From contig CP075496.1 of the NCBI GenBank assembly GCA_021613535.1, forward strand, positions 14,322,001-14,386,000: a DNA stretch of 64,000 nucleotides. The letters run 5' to 3'. The notes under the pieces were generated by a model, which worked only from the letters and a program-made list of their open reading frames with translations, had not been told where the DNA came from and did no database searches. Shown one piece after another: positions 1 to 11,726 of this stretch (position 1 is its first letter; every line of letters begins with the position of its first letter). The position numbers and the translations under genes were made by a program. The stretch comes from Adineta vaga (lineage: Eukaryota > Rotifera).

Positions 1-3000
1 AACGTAAAGGAGAAAAAGTATTGAGTATAATTGGAGATAATGATGAAGCACCAAAAGTAAAACAATCAAAATTAGAAGAAAATACCAATTCAACATCTGA
101 ACAAGATGAAATTCGTTTGAAAAAAGTTTGTTATTGTCTTTTCTAAACAAACATTTCACTCTTTCTTCATAGGAACAAAGTGAATTACTTTGGAAATATA
201 AAGATGCATTAAGAAAAGAAGTACCAAATGATGTTTTAAAAGAATTACTTGAACATAATCAACAAAAAATTGCAACTGGTGAATCTCATGTAAGAAACAT
301 TGCTTATTCTATCTTTCATTTCATTATATTTATATTTCTAGTTAATCGATACTGTTGCTGATTGTATGGCATTCGGTACATTAGAACATTGTCCGGAATG
401 TGGAGGATTTCTTGTATTTGGGTAAATCAGATCATTTTTCTCGAAAAAATATTCATTGTTCTCAATGTGTTATGTTTAGTTACACATGTTATCGTTGTAC
501 AGGTGATGTAACTGAATGGACAAAATGTTCTTATACAACAACAACACCAACACGAAAAGCATTTGATATTCCAAGTGACATTAAAACAGAATATGATGCT
601 TTTAAATCATATAAATATAAAAAACGTGATCGAATCTTGGCGAAAGTCGTGGAAAACCAAGTCACAATCGAAAAAACACCAGAAGTTCCACGAGTTATTA
701 AAGAGTAAAAATTTTTCGATTTTGTTATAGAGTAATTGTTCGTTTCATTTTAGACCAACATATGATTCAAATTTACCATTATCTGGTTATATTGTCGCAT
801 CAGCTGGTCGATTATCAAGTTCAGTTGCAACAATACAAAAGGAAGTTGAACGTTTAGGTGGAACATTTTCATCTAAAATTGATGAAACTGTTGGAATTGT
901 TATTAGTTCACAAGGTATTTCATTTTCTAACAATTTAATCTTTGTTTCATTTTCTGTCTTTGTTCTTTTAGATGAAATTCAAAAGAAGAGTAAAAAACTT
1001 CAAGAAGCTGAATCATTAAATATTCATATTGTATCGGAAGAATTTCTAAAAGAAATTCGAAATGATCGTCCATCAATAATTATGGAAAAATGTAAAATCT
1101 CAACATGGGGAATTTTACCTCATATTCGACAACAAACATCAGCAGATCTGGAAGCAAAAAAGAAATCTGGACGACAAACATTTTCAACAGCATCTGCGAA
1201 ATCTGATGGTAAATTTTTTCGATCATCATCATCGAGATCAATCAATATTTTCCTATTTTCATTTAGCACGATTAAATAAATCAGTACCTGATAAAGTCAA
1301 ATTAAAATTGAAAGATGGAGCTGCAGTTGATCCCGATTCAGGTTTAGAAGATACATGTCATGTTTTAAAAGATACACAAACCAATGGAATCTTTGCTGCT
1401 GTTCTTGGTCTTGTTGATATCACCCGTGGAACAAATTCTTATTATAAATTACAATTATTAGAATCAGATAATGGTCGACAATGGTTTGTCTTTCGAGCAT
1501 GATAAGTTTTATCAATTGATTTCATTCAAAATGTTTTAATTTCTTTTCTTTTTCTACGGGTCGAACAGGTACAATCTATGGTGGAACTAAAGTTGATGAA
1601 TATAGTCGAAAGACAGATGCAATTGATGCATTTCATACGGTCTTTCTTGATAAAACAGGAAATCAATGGACTGAAAGAGACAATTTTCAAAAATTACCAA
1701 ATAAACATTATCCTTTGGAAATCGATTATGGTCAACATGGTGATAATGATCAAATGCAAAAATTACTTGATAGTGCTAATTTAAATATTCAATCAAAATT
1801 ACCTAGTCCTGTTCAAGATCTTGTTAAAATGATTTTTAATGTTGAAACAATGAAACAAGCTTTATTATCATTTGAAATTGATTTAACAAAAATGCCACTC
1901 GGTAAATTATCAAAAAATCAATTAGATAAAGCTTATAAAGTTTTAACTGAATTACAAACATTAATTACAAGTGGTATAACAACATCCAAAACAGCTATTA
2001 TTGATGCAAGCAATCGATTTTATACTTGTAAGTTATTTATTTTATTGAAAGAAATGTAAATGAATATGTTGATTTTTAGTAATTCCACATGATTTTGGTT
2101 TAGCTCGACCTCCTATACTTGATAATGTTGAATTAATTAAAACAAAAACTGAAATGATTGATAATTTATTAGAAATTGAAATAGCTTATTCAATGCTAGA
2201 TGAATCGAATAATGTTGTTGAAAGTAGTGAACATCCAATTGATGTTCATTATAAGAAATTAAAATGTGGTCTTGAACCAGTTGATTATAATTCTGATGAA
2301 TTTAAATTAATTGAAAAATATATGATTAAAACTCATGCGAAAACTCATGATCAATATACATTGAAATTACGAGAATTATTTAAAACAACACGTGATGGAG
2401 AATATGATCGATTTAAAAACTTTCAAACACTTGATAATCATCAATTATTATGGCATGGTTCCCGAACTACAAATTTTGCTGGTATTCTTAGTCAAGGTTT
2501 ACGTATTGCACCACCAGAAGCTCCTGTTGTAAGTCAATTTTTCATCTTTTGATTAATCAATCATGAAATTTGAATTCTTCTAGACTGGTTATATGTTTGG
2601 TAAAGGTGTTTATTTTGCTGATATGGTTTCGAAAAGTGGTAAGTTTCTTTTTTTTTGTCATTTCATTGAATATATATATTCTTTTTCTTAAGCAAATTAT
2701 TGTTTTACAACCAAACAATCACCGGAAGGTTTAATGCTTTTATGTGAAGTTGCACTTGGAAAAATACATGAATGTTATAAAGCAACAAATTTATCTGCAT
2801 CAACATTACCACATGGAACACATTCAACCAAAGGTTGTGGTACAACAATGCCTGATCCAAAAGAACATCATTATACCAATGATGGTGTACTTATTCCAAT
2901 AGGACATGGTGTTCCATCCAATGCTCGACAAACTTCGTTATTATACAATGAATATATTGTTTATAATACAGATCAAGTTAATATGAAATATCTTTTGCGT

Positions 3001-3024
3001 GTGGATTTTCAATACAAATATTAA
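1..3024 (+). CDS. PARP1: Poly(ADP-ribose) polymerase 1 (C-terminal part, 5' end outside window)
   Basis: PARP1 is the nuclear DNA-break sensor that transfers ADP-ribose from NAD+ to proteins. Exons as I read them: <1-125, 173-289, 342-421, 480-704, 754-914, 972-1208, 1267-1501, 1558-2027, 2080-2528, 2584-2638, 2693-3024. In order they encode a PADR1/third zinc finger (CPECGG, then YTCYRCTG and WTKC), a BRCT domain ([11 protein letters not shown]), a WGR domain, the helical regulatory domain and the catalytic domain. The H-Y-E triad is visible: H in LLWHGSR, Y in KSANYCF and E in LYNEYIVY. The intron at 1502-1557 appears to be AT-AC and splits the W of WGR. The intron at 422-479 removes a spurious insertion from the zinc finger. 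The N-terminal zinc fingers lie upstream of the window. The family call is very secure; only the exact splice sites are inferred. Confidence 0.96.
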
Positions 3025-3483
3025 TAATAACTTCTTTTATTTACTTCTCGAAATTAATTAAATTCCTTTATTTTTTTCTTATCGTTTGTGCGTTTACTAA
3101 AACAAACTTATACAAAGAGAGACATGATTATTAAAAGAAAATTCATCTATTTTCTTTTTTTTTCTTATCTTATCTAAATGATTATTAATTATTGATCTTT
3201 AAAATAAATGACGAAAATAGATTGTGTGTTATTCAAAATTTCATTCGAAGAAATTTAATCGGTATTGTTTTCATTAAAATAAATCGTATTCAAGATTGTA
3301 TCCTTTCATAAATATAGGTTATGAGTAAAACGACTGTCAATTGTATGATTAACTAATCTACGGATTGGATTTGTTTCACTCTACCAAGTAAAAGAACTTC
3401 ATCCATGTTTAATAACATATTGAAATTTAGAGATTTTAATCTTGAAAAAAGTTCGCATTTAAGGATCATTTATGAATAAAAAA

Positions 3484-3552
3484 GAGGGTGCGGGTGTGAC
3501 TATGGGTGTGATAGTGGATATTAGATAGATGTAGCACATCCACCCACACCCC
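3484..3552. repeat. Telomere-like G-rich/C-rich imperfect hairpin
   Basis: The block GGGTGCGGGTGTG is followed about 45 bp later by CACCCACACCCC on the same strand, so the two can pair. The units resemble TGTGGG, the telomeric repeat known from Adineta. Related blocks lie near 28317, 29382, 32042 and 61371. Confidence 0.55.
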
Positions 3553-4531
3553 GATATTCTTTCATTATCACGAATACACAAATCATTATTTTAACGAATA
3601 TTCGGTCGCTAATATATATTACGAAGTAAATATCATGAACTAAATTTACTCAATGGACAACCACATATTGATTGAGTATATTTACATATTCAATACAGAG
3701 ACAAGCAAATGAACAATAACATTATTACGAATAGGACAATATCATCTAGACCGTTCTGAATTACGATGACAATAATATTTAATTGTATTTGTATGTTTTG
3801 TACAAATACGATTTGCACTACAAGAGAATTTTTGACGACATCGATTAGGATTCATTGAAATAAAATTCTGATGGTACTGTTGAGTGAACATATATTTTAT
3901 CAATGCAGTGTGAATTCACAACACTTTTCTTTCTCGATAAATAATTATATAAAAATTTCTGATTTTCCGTCGCAAAGATCTCACAATCTGTAGATTAGGA
4001 AAAGAAATAATTCAAACACAAAATTAAAAACTATGCTATGATGTAGCTAGATGATGACTCATCTATATAAAGGCTGACAAATCACCTCGTCCGTCGAAGT
4101 GCTGCACGACAAAGTGCTTCTTGATCCTGGCGAATTTATTACAATTAGTAAAGATAGAACTTTTCATTGTACGATTAATATCACTTAAATAATCACGCAA
4201 CGAATATTTGAAAGAGTTTTTCAAGAAATTTTATGTACTAAGCGGCAATGTTTTTTTTCGTTCTACGATATTTCGTTTAAAAGTGAATAGATTGTTGACA
4301 ATATTCTACGATAGTTTATGGCAAAGAAAGAGGAAAGATAATAAATTGACACGATTTTCTTGTGAATATATGTGCGTACATTCTGTACTTATCTATTATA
4401 TTACGTACCAACTTCGATTCACGTGTATACAATGATCTTAGTCTATTCCACCATTAGTCACTATTGAATATAGGTCTCGTTTTTATTTCAGATAATTTTA
4501 TAGTGTTTCAAATGACTAGCAACATCAACAG

Positions 4532-4667
4532 TACCCAGGTCGAAAAATCCGAGCCAGATCCCGCCGGAATCAGAACATTCCGGCAATTTCATGGAAGCAG
4601 GATTCCGAACCAGATATTTTCGGATTTTTCCGTGCGGATCCGTAGCCGGGAAACATCGTCCTGGGTA
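4532..4667. mobile_element. Short MITE-like inverted-repeat element
   Basis: A GC-richer island begins TACCCAGG and ends CCTGGGTA. If TA is the target-site duplication, the element runs 4534-4665 with CCCAGG/CCTGGG termini, as in Tc1/mariner-derived MITEs. It stands out in base composition from the AT-rich surroundings. There is no coding capacity. Only the outer 8 bp match perfectly, so this rests on one copy. Confidence 0.45.
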
Positions 4668-4756
4668 TAGATAACCGTTTACGTTTGTAGGTACAATATT
4701 AATTTCGTGTTCTATTTATTATTACACTTCTCATTTTCACTTTTTTCTAGTCAACA

Positions 4757-5666
4757 ATGAGTAAGTTTTGTTTAAAAAAACATTCAAACTACACAATAGA
4801 CGTCGAATGCAACTGGTCATGTTCTCATTCATTCTTTTTCTTTCTTACGTCCATGAAGATAAAGTCATATGACCTAAAAAAATTCATTAGCCAATTAAGA
4901 CACAATACATAAAACATGTAAAATGAAGCTGCATCAACATAAGTTATTTCCTTTATTATAAGCAGAAATTTGTCCTTCTGTTATGGCTATCGATCCCGTA
5001 AGTTTGTTTTTAGCACTCATTTCAGTGCTTCTCGATTCGTATTAATACGCTCAATCACAACACAAACGAACCATGTGCGAAACAAGACAGTTTGTTCTTA
5101 GTGATTAATGATTAAGCAATGAAAAAATGTGCCATCGATTTTATTTAGATATTAAAATATTGAACGATCTGATGAATAGTAAAGATAATGAATTGAAATG
5201 ATTAGTTCCTATACATTTTTGTTAAATAATGATTAATCAGAGAACACTGTCGTATGTTTGATAGTTTCCGTTAATAGAAAATAGAACTTCTATATAATTA
5301 CTAGAGAATTTTCACCAATGATCTGCATGACCACATGAATGTTTACTTGCCAATGAAATAGTTTTTTTCCATCTAACTATGAAATAACTATTTTCTCGTT
5401 TATTTAGCTCGAACAACTGGTACAGCAAATTTACGAAATCGACACATTCGTAAACAATCTGTTGTTGAAAGCAGCTAATGGTCAAGTTATCACGGTCGCT
5501 GAATTGCAAAGGTTATTAAAAGATGCTGCAGCACGACCATTACTTTATGAAGAAAAGGAACGTATACGACAAGGTATGTCACTGCTGCCGAGCTTTCGAA
5601 AAATTCATTGGAAACATGGTTGAATTTTTAGAGCGTAATCGATTGGGTGCTATCGTCGATCAATAG
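4757..5666 (+). CDS. Small protein of unknown function (78 aa, four exons)
   Basis: I do not recognise this protein. Four exons (4757-4760, 4966-4997, 5408-5573, 5632-5666) with canonical GT/AG borders sum to 237 nt and give an uninterrupted 78-codon frame ending in TAG. The product starts MKICPSVMAIDP. It is mostly helical and charged, with hydrophobic heptad-like spacing (LEQLVQQIYEIDTF) and a basic/acidic end (YEEKERIRQERNRLG). There is no signal peptide or membrane segment. Introns 1 and 2 (about 205 and 410 bp) are long for this genome. An acceptor-like TTTTTTCTAG sits 6 bp before the ATG, consistent with spliced-leader addition or a 5' UTR intron; a TATA-like box lies near 4064. The frame agreement across three introns is the main support. 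Confidence 0.6.
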
Positions 5667-6599
5667 TTTGATTGTGAACGTTTGGCAGTTGATAAATTTA
5701 TTCATTAGGTTTCTCATTTCTTTGTTCGTTAGTTTTCTTATGTCTTCCTTCAACTATTATTTCATGCTCAACATACTACATATTAAAAAATAAAAGCAAA
5801 AGTTGTCATTTTGGTCTGTAATCAAACAGTGCTTTATCTATGTTTTTTCTTTTGATAAATAAATCACAGTTCTAGTAAAGAAAAACTACTATATACACAA
5901 ATCAATGCGACTACGAAAATTTATTTGAGTTTTTTTCCAAAGAGAATCATTCATACTATTTATGTGTCTATATTCAGAAGTCGATAACTCGTCACAATTG
6001 TGACTTTTTTCATTACTCGATACTCTAGTAGGATCCGTTAATAATCGTTTTTTTCCTATGAATTCTTTGAGAAAGTGTCGAACAGTTCATATGTCTGAGA
6101 AGTCAAACTTTGTTTTGACGGCGATCATGGATAGATGCTAATAAGAACGAGAGATGCCAGTATGTGGGAGACTATTTCAGTTAAACGAATTGAACTATGA
6201 AATTTAGATTCACAGTATATTTATATATATATATGTGATAATGAAGAAGAATTCTGATCTTTTCCTGCATTAATATGCCGTGTCTATCATGATAACTACA
6301 AAAACCATCCATGAATCTATCTGAATATTGGACTTCTTTTTCACGTATAAATAATCCAATTTCTTCTTTTAAATATAGGGTTATTTATGAATTATGAAAA
6401 CCTGTAATTATTTTAATAACTTTAATCATTGAAAAAAGCATGTGAATTAAAAATAAGTTCATACAAGATAACTTGCCTTGTTAAAATACATCCTTCATCC
6501 TTTCGAATCTCGATTGATCTAATGAATGAATCTTTTCTTTTTTACCATTACATTTCATCTAGATTTCAACGGTTGACTTATTTGAATGAATATTACATC
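5667..6599. other. Intergenic, nothing recognised
   Basis: AT-rich sequence with a short TA microsatellite near 6222-6235 and no supported ORF. Confidence 0.5.
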
Positions 6600-7140
6600 A
6601 AAAATCGTTGAAACTGTTGGAGTTGTTATTAGTTCACAAGGTATTTCATATTGTATCAGAAGAATTTCTAAAAGAAATTCGAAATGATCGTCCATCAATT
6701 ATAATGGAAAACTGTAAAATCTCAACATGGGGAATTTTACCTCATATTTGACAACAAACACCTGCTGATCTTCAAGAAAAAAAGAAATCAGAAAGACAAT
6801 CATTTCCAACAGTATCAGCCAATTCTGATAGTAAATTTATCGATTAATCATTGAAATTAATTTCTTTTTTTTTATCTTATCTAAATGATGAAACTAGATT
6901 GTATGTTATTCAAGATTCTTGAAGATGAATTCAATATTTCATTGAGAGAAATTGAATCATTCATTTTTTATTAGAATAAATCAAATAAAAAAAAAGAATA
7001 TCAAATTTTATGATTAATTAATTTACCGGTTGAATTTATTTATTTTTATTCTATAAACTAAGATTTTTATCATTGTTTAAGTACATATTGTTATTTAGAA
7101 ATTTGAGAATCATTTATGGATAAATACTCTTCTATATCAG
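6600..7140 (+). pseudogene. PARP1 relic: BRCT-region fragment joined to 3' UTR
   Basis: 6600-6649 matches PARP1 near 875-925 and runs into the intron start. It then jumps to sequence matching PARP1 1026-1215, so the intron plus part of an exon are gone. A TGA replaces the CGA codon in the HIRQQ stretch. From about 6840 the sequence resembles the PARP1 3' UTR (from about 3150), so the WGR and catalytic exons are missing altogether. It sits about 3.6 kb downstream of the parent. It retains intron and UTR sequence and is therefore not a retrocopy. Confidence 0.85.
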
Positions 7141-7953
7141 ATATACCGAATGGAACACAAATATAACATAAATCTTCATCTCAGAAAATGAGAACATTTG
7201 TATTCTTTTTTCAAAAGATGCGCAGTGAAAAATTTCTTGTAGTTAGTTTGGATGATGTTTTTTTTCATTAAACAGGATTAAAGTACATGGTCACGTTTTA
7301 TTTCAACGTGATAAAAATGTATGAAAGACTTAGTTTTACTATGGTGAAATCTATTTATACAATGTCATCATTTCGTCAACTACAAATACTTCAAAAAAAA
7401 AAAAGAACAAATTTATGATACTGACTAAGAGAAACTTTTCTGTATTTTTCTTTGTGCAGCTTTTCATCTCCTGAGATAGAGATATATAGAAAACTTTATT
7501 CTCATCCGATATGTTTATTTTATTGTTTTACGTCTCTGTGATAGTGAAGAAAAGAAAACAATTCGTTTTCTAAGGAAGATTTTTGAATAAACTTTATTCT
7601 TAAGAAATTCGATGTCATATTAATTAAGGTACTTTTCTTTTTTAAATCTACGATATATTCACCTACTTAACATAATGATGTAGAAATTAGCTCTCGGGGA
7701 CATTTTCATAAAAGAAAACATGATTTATATAATTCTATTATATATTCGAATTGTATAGAGAAGGAGAAAGAACACTCATAAAAGTTAGAAGTAACTCGAA
7801 CAGAATAAAAAACTAATATTTAATAACCTGCAGAATTTCCTCAGATTATTCTTATACTACATTATTTAAATTACGTGCTTTACTTATACTTATTTCTATT
7901 CCTACACAATTATCTCTTTTATCAATAAGAATAAAAGTTATTTCATAACCTAA
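7141..7953. other. Intergenic upstream of GPCR
   Basis: AT-rich; no supported gene, RNA or repeat seen. Confidence 0.5.
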
Positions 7954-9298
7954 ATGACATCAACAAGCGAAGTATCAAATCTCGCAAATATTTTCAGCAA
8001 TATTCGTACACATCTTGCTATTTATGTTTATTGTCCATTATTTGTTATTGGAAATATTGGTAATATTCTTAATATGATTATCTTTACTCGAGAATCATTA
8101 CGTACAAATGCATGTCCAATTTATTTTCTTCTTGTATCTATTTTTAATCTTATTACAATCAATATTGGTTATTTTACAAGAATATTACCGTTGTTAAATG
8201 TACCAGATCCATCTCGTAATATCGCTTGGTATTGTAAAGGTCGTGCTTATATAACAGGATTATCATTAACACTTACACGTCATTTTTTATGCGTAATTGC
8301 AATTGATCGATTTTTAATAACATCAACTCGTGTTTCACTACGACAATTAAGTTCTTTCAAAACAGCTAAATGGATTATTTTAATAAGTTGTACAAGTTGG
8401 GCTATTTTTTATATTCATACTATATTTGGTTATGAAAATACACGTGGTGGAACAAGTTGTGGTCGACAAGCAGGTTTTTATAGTACATTTACAACAATAT
8501 GTACGATAAGTATTGATGCAATTCTTCCGATTGTTATTATGACAACATTTACTTTACTTATGTTAAAACATGTTCATGCAATGCAATTACGTCAAGCAAA
8601 AGCTGTTCTTTTTCGGAAAAGAAATCTTATTATTCCTATAACAAATATCAATAGTATTCAAAATAGTAGAAATCAAGAAGAAAATAATCATCGTAGAATT
8701 GAACAACAAAAAGAAAATCAATTAAATAGATTTTCACTTATACAAATCTTTATTTATATTATATTTAATTTACCAAATGCGGTTTATGTTGTTTATATGT
8801 TAGTTGCCACGAATGACAAGAAAACAGCTGATCAAATCGCAATAGAAAGTTTTGTTAGTTCATTTGTGTCTATTATGACATTTATTTATTGTACGGTAAG
8901 AACAATTTTTAGTTAATAGGTCAATTTATTAGTCTCAGGCATTTACGTGTTATACTAAATAACATCAGGAGAAAAGATTTACAGCTTCAATTTGACATTA
9001 ACAATATTGAATGCTTCAGCTATGTTCTTTTAAAATTAAATCTTAGAAAGGTTATAAAATAATTAACAATAACGAGATGTTCGTAATTCCCCTCGGATGT
9101 ATTTACTAAGATAGAGAATATTAAAGAATATAGATCTTGAATTTACTTGAATTCGTTTATATTTCTGTTGTTTCTTTTTTTTAGTTGAATTTTTACATTT
9201 ATACATTATCATCAAGAACATATCGTAGGAAAACAAAACAAATTCTTCGACAATGTTTCAATTTACGACAAACACGAATCTTTCCTTTTCAAAATTAA
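7954..9298 (+). CDS. Rhodopsin-like G-protein-coupled receptor
   Basis: Two exons, 7954-8895 and 9185-9298, give 351 aa. Seven hydrophobic segments are visible. TM1 carries GNIGNILN. TM3 ends in AIDRF, the class-A D/E-R-Y/F motif. A basic, Gln/Asn-rich third intracellular loop (about residues 205-255) precedes TM6. The second exon, easily missed, starts at a canonical acceptor and supplies the end of TM7 (LNFYIYTLSSR, standing in for NPxxY) plus a basic helix 8 (YRRKTKQILRQC). Without it the frame reads into the intron and stops after TVRTIFS. The receptor acts at the plasma membrane through heterotrimeric G proteins. The ligand cannot be inferred; TM2-TM3 resemble invertebrate peptide-receptor-like orphans. 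The exon join is phase 0. The GPCR call is strong, the subfamily is unknown. Confidence 0.88.
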
Positions 9299-9768
9299 TA
9301 TAAAAACTCTCTTTAAACTGGATTCTTAATCGAAAAAACGAATAATATTTTATGTTGTGCAAATAAATGATCAGAGGAAAAAATTAGATTCGAAAAACTC
9401 TCAAAATGAGCACCCAGTTAATCCAAAACTTCTATAAAATCAACCAAATTTCCATTGATCATGAGAGTATTCTTATATGCTTATAAAAGTATAAGATATT
9501 TTACTAAATATTAACAGATTGTCATACTCTAATCTACGAAATTTATCATGATTCACTAGGATCTCTATATATTGTTTCTCAAGCGTCGATGATATAATTG
9601 GAAGTCAATATCAACCAATAAAAACACAGAAATAATCATAGAGGTTTGTTTTCTTCTTCTATTTGATCAAACGAACACGAACATCACATTACTATTTGTT
9701 TTTTTTCGTAATTCTAAATTTGTAATGAGTCTATTTGATTTATTTTGTAGAAGAAAAAGAAGATCAAG
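9299..9768. other. Intergenic, MRTO4 5' region
   Basis: No gene seen. TTATTTTGTAG at about 9740-9750 is a good splice acceptor 18 bp before the MRTO4 ATG, suggesting a spliced leader or a 5' UTR intron. Confidence 0.45.
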
Positions 9769-10521
9769 ATGCCTAAATCTAAACGAGCACAACGTATAAC
9801 AATATCGAAATCATCGAAAAAATTAAAAGCAAATCGTGGTCTGGAATTGAAACAAGATTTAGTGAAGAAAATTCGTACACGTCTTGACGAATGTTCACAT
9901 TTATTTGTTGTTCGTCTTTATAATGAACGTACAGATAAATTACAAACAGTTCGGGCACATTTTCCACGATCAGAATCTTCATATTTTTTCTTTGGAAAAA
10001 ATCGTGTTATGCAACTTGCTCTTGGTCGAACACCAGCAACTGAATATTTACCATCATTAGCAAAAGTATCCCCATATCTCATCGGAAAAATGGGTTTAAT
10101 GTTAACAAATCGATCACCACAAGAAGTTTTAGAATATTTTAATAAATTAGAAATGGAAGATTATGCAAGAGCTGGAAATCGTGTTAAAGAAACGGTGATT
10201 ATTGAAGAAGGAGCATTAGATGGTTTTCAACATACAATGGAACCTTTATTAAGATCATTAGGTTTAGCAACAACATTACAAAAAGGTATTATTCATTTAC
10301 TTAAACCATTTACAATTTGTTCAAAAGGCGATACATTAACACCAGAACAAGCGAAATTATTAAAATTATTTCAACGTCCTTTGGCACAATTTAAAATCAA
10401 AGTTAAAGCTCATTGGAATAAAAAAACTGAAAATGTTCAAGTTTTTGATATACAAGAAAGTGAAGAAGAAGAAGAAGATAACGATGAAGAACAACAAATG
10501 GATGATAATGAAGATAATTAA
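9769..10521 (+). CDS. MRTO4: Ribosome assembly factor MRTO4 (mRNA turnover protein 4 homolog)
   Basis: This single-exon gene of 250 aa resembles uL10/P0 and acts in the nucleolus, holding the P-stalk site on pre-60S particles until P0 replaces it. Family hallmarks include the start MPKSKR, RGLELKQDLV, FFFGKNRVMQLALGR, DYARAGNRVKETV and LTPEQAKLLKLF. The length is close to other animal MRTO4 proteins. It ends in a strongly acidic tail (about residues 227-250, Glu/Asp-rich) that is longer than in vertebrates. The ATG follows an acceptor-like site by 18 bp. A relic of its 3' end lies at 28440-28625 on the other strand. The assignment is secure. Confidence 0.96.
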   Translation: MPKSKRAQRITISKSSKKLKANRGLELKQDLVKKIRTRLDECSHLFVVRLYNERTDKLQTVRAHFPRSESSYFFFGKNRVMQLALGRTPATEYLPSLAKVSPYLIGKMGLMLTNRSPQEVLEYFNKLEMEDYARAGNRVKETVIIEEGALDGFQHTMEPLLRSLGLATTLQKGIIHLLKPFTICSKGDTLTPEQAKLLKLFQRPLAQFKIKVKAHWNKKTENVQVFDIQESEEEEEDNDEEQQMDDNEDN

Positions 10522-11726
10522 TTTCACCGTTTCTTTTTTCTTTTGTTTTGTTATTTCATATGAATATATTAAAATATTCTAATAGAAAGAAAACCATTCA
10601 GATGATGGTTATCGACTGTTTCGAAATCAATTCTTTTTTTAATCGTTCAGAGACGTATTACTAAAACAAAGAAATGTTTTTGTATGTTATTATTTATGAT
10701 CTAATGATTTAATTGAAAAAGAATTCATTTGAGATAATCCGTTTCCGTTCTTTTAATTTACTGATCAGAAAACTGCTCTGATTTCATCTCACTCGATGAT
10801 TCGTAGTAATTTTAGAGAATACTTCTGTAGATGGCACCAAAGACATATTTTGTTTCGTGATTCTTTCGGTTAAAATATAAGATGAATTAAAAACGGTGTT
10901 CAAAATACTCATAAACATATTCGAAAGAGTCTACAATTTTGTCCATTTCTATCAATTAATAGGATAAATTCATGTCTAAATGAATCATTCGTAACCAATG
11001 GATTCCGATAGTTTTCGGTCGGAATTACGTGAAACCGATACACTTTGATGTATCCATTTTGACCCAGATGAAAGATCTTTAACAACAGGTAGTACGAATA
11101 GTATCGATGTACATTTTTTCCTTCAGATTGAACATTATATAATATGAACTGAAAACCAATACATTAATATATCTTAATTGATTTAATTATACCAGCTATT
11201 TATCTGTATCTATATTTCAAACAATCAATAAATAAAACGAAATTATTGTCTAACGGAAGATCTAAACAAACACTAAAAGAATATCACATTATTTAGGATC
11301 CTACAGGTGTGGAAGAGTGTGCATAAAATTTGTAGCAATTGACATTTACCCAACACAATCAGATGCAATTCCGTCATCGGAAATTCTATTGAATAATCAC
11401 AACTCACAAGAACTTGTAGGATCCAGTGTCGGATTTGTAAATCTGAGTTCAAATTCTCGTTCTAATAACGTCTTAAAAATGATGAAAACTTTTCGAAGAC
11501 TAAATAACAATTGAATCATGTTAATGTTATTTGTACTGAGATGTCTTTTCTTCTGATAAAAATCAATCGAATTAGGTTAATTTCCAAAGCATCATTCTTT
11601 TTCTGTTGTTGTCTTTCGTGATATATTTTTAGAAAGAAACAATATCTATATAAATGAGATATCGTGATTGGTGCTAATTGACTATGACAAAAAGATCATG
11701 AAACATAATGAAAAAGAAAACAAAGT
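10522..11726. other. Intergenic between MRTO4 and IDH3 (convergent)
   Basis: Contains both 3' UTRs. A perfect 10-bp inverted repeat, GGATCCTACA at 11296-11305 and TGTAGGATCC at 11415-11424, brackets about 110 bp and may be a small MITE remnant. The ORF there has no other support. Confidence 0.45.

Larger units (their letters stand above)
3025..4756. other. Intergenic, no gene seen
   Basis: This holds the PARP1 3' UTR, a G-rich/C-rich telomere-like block near 3484-3552, a short inverted-repeat element at 4532-4667, and a TATA-like TATATAAAGG near 4064. ORFs in this stretch lack splice, homology or composition support. Confidence 0.6.

Noticed and set aside
4464-4670. ORF spanning the inverted-repeat island
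   Set aside because: Most of it is the MITE-like element; no homology or splice support.
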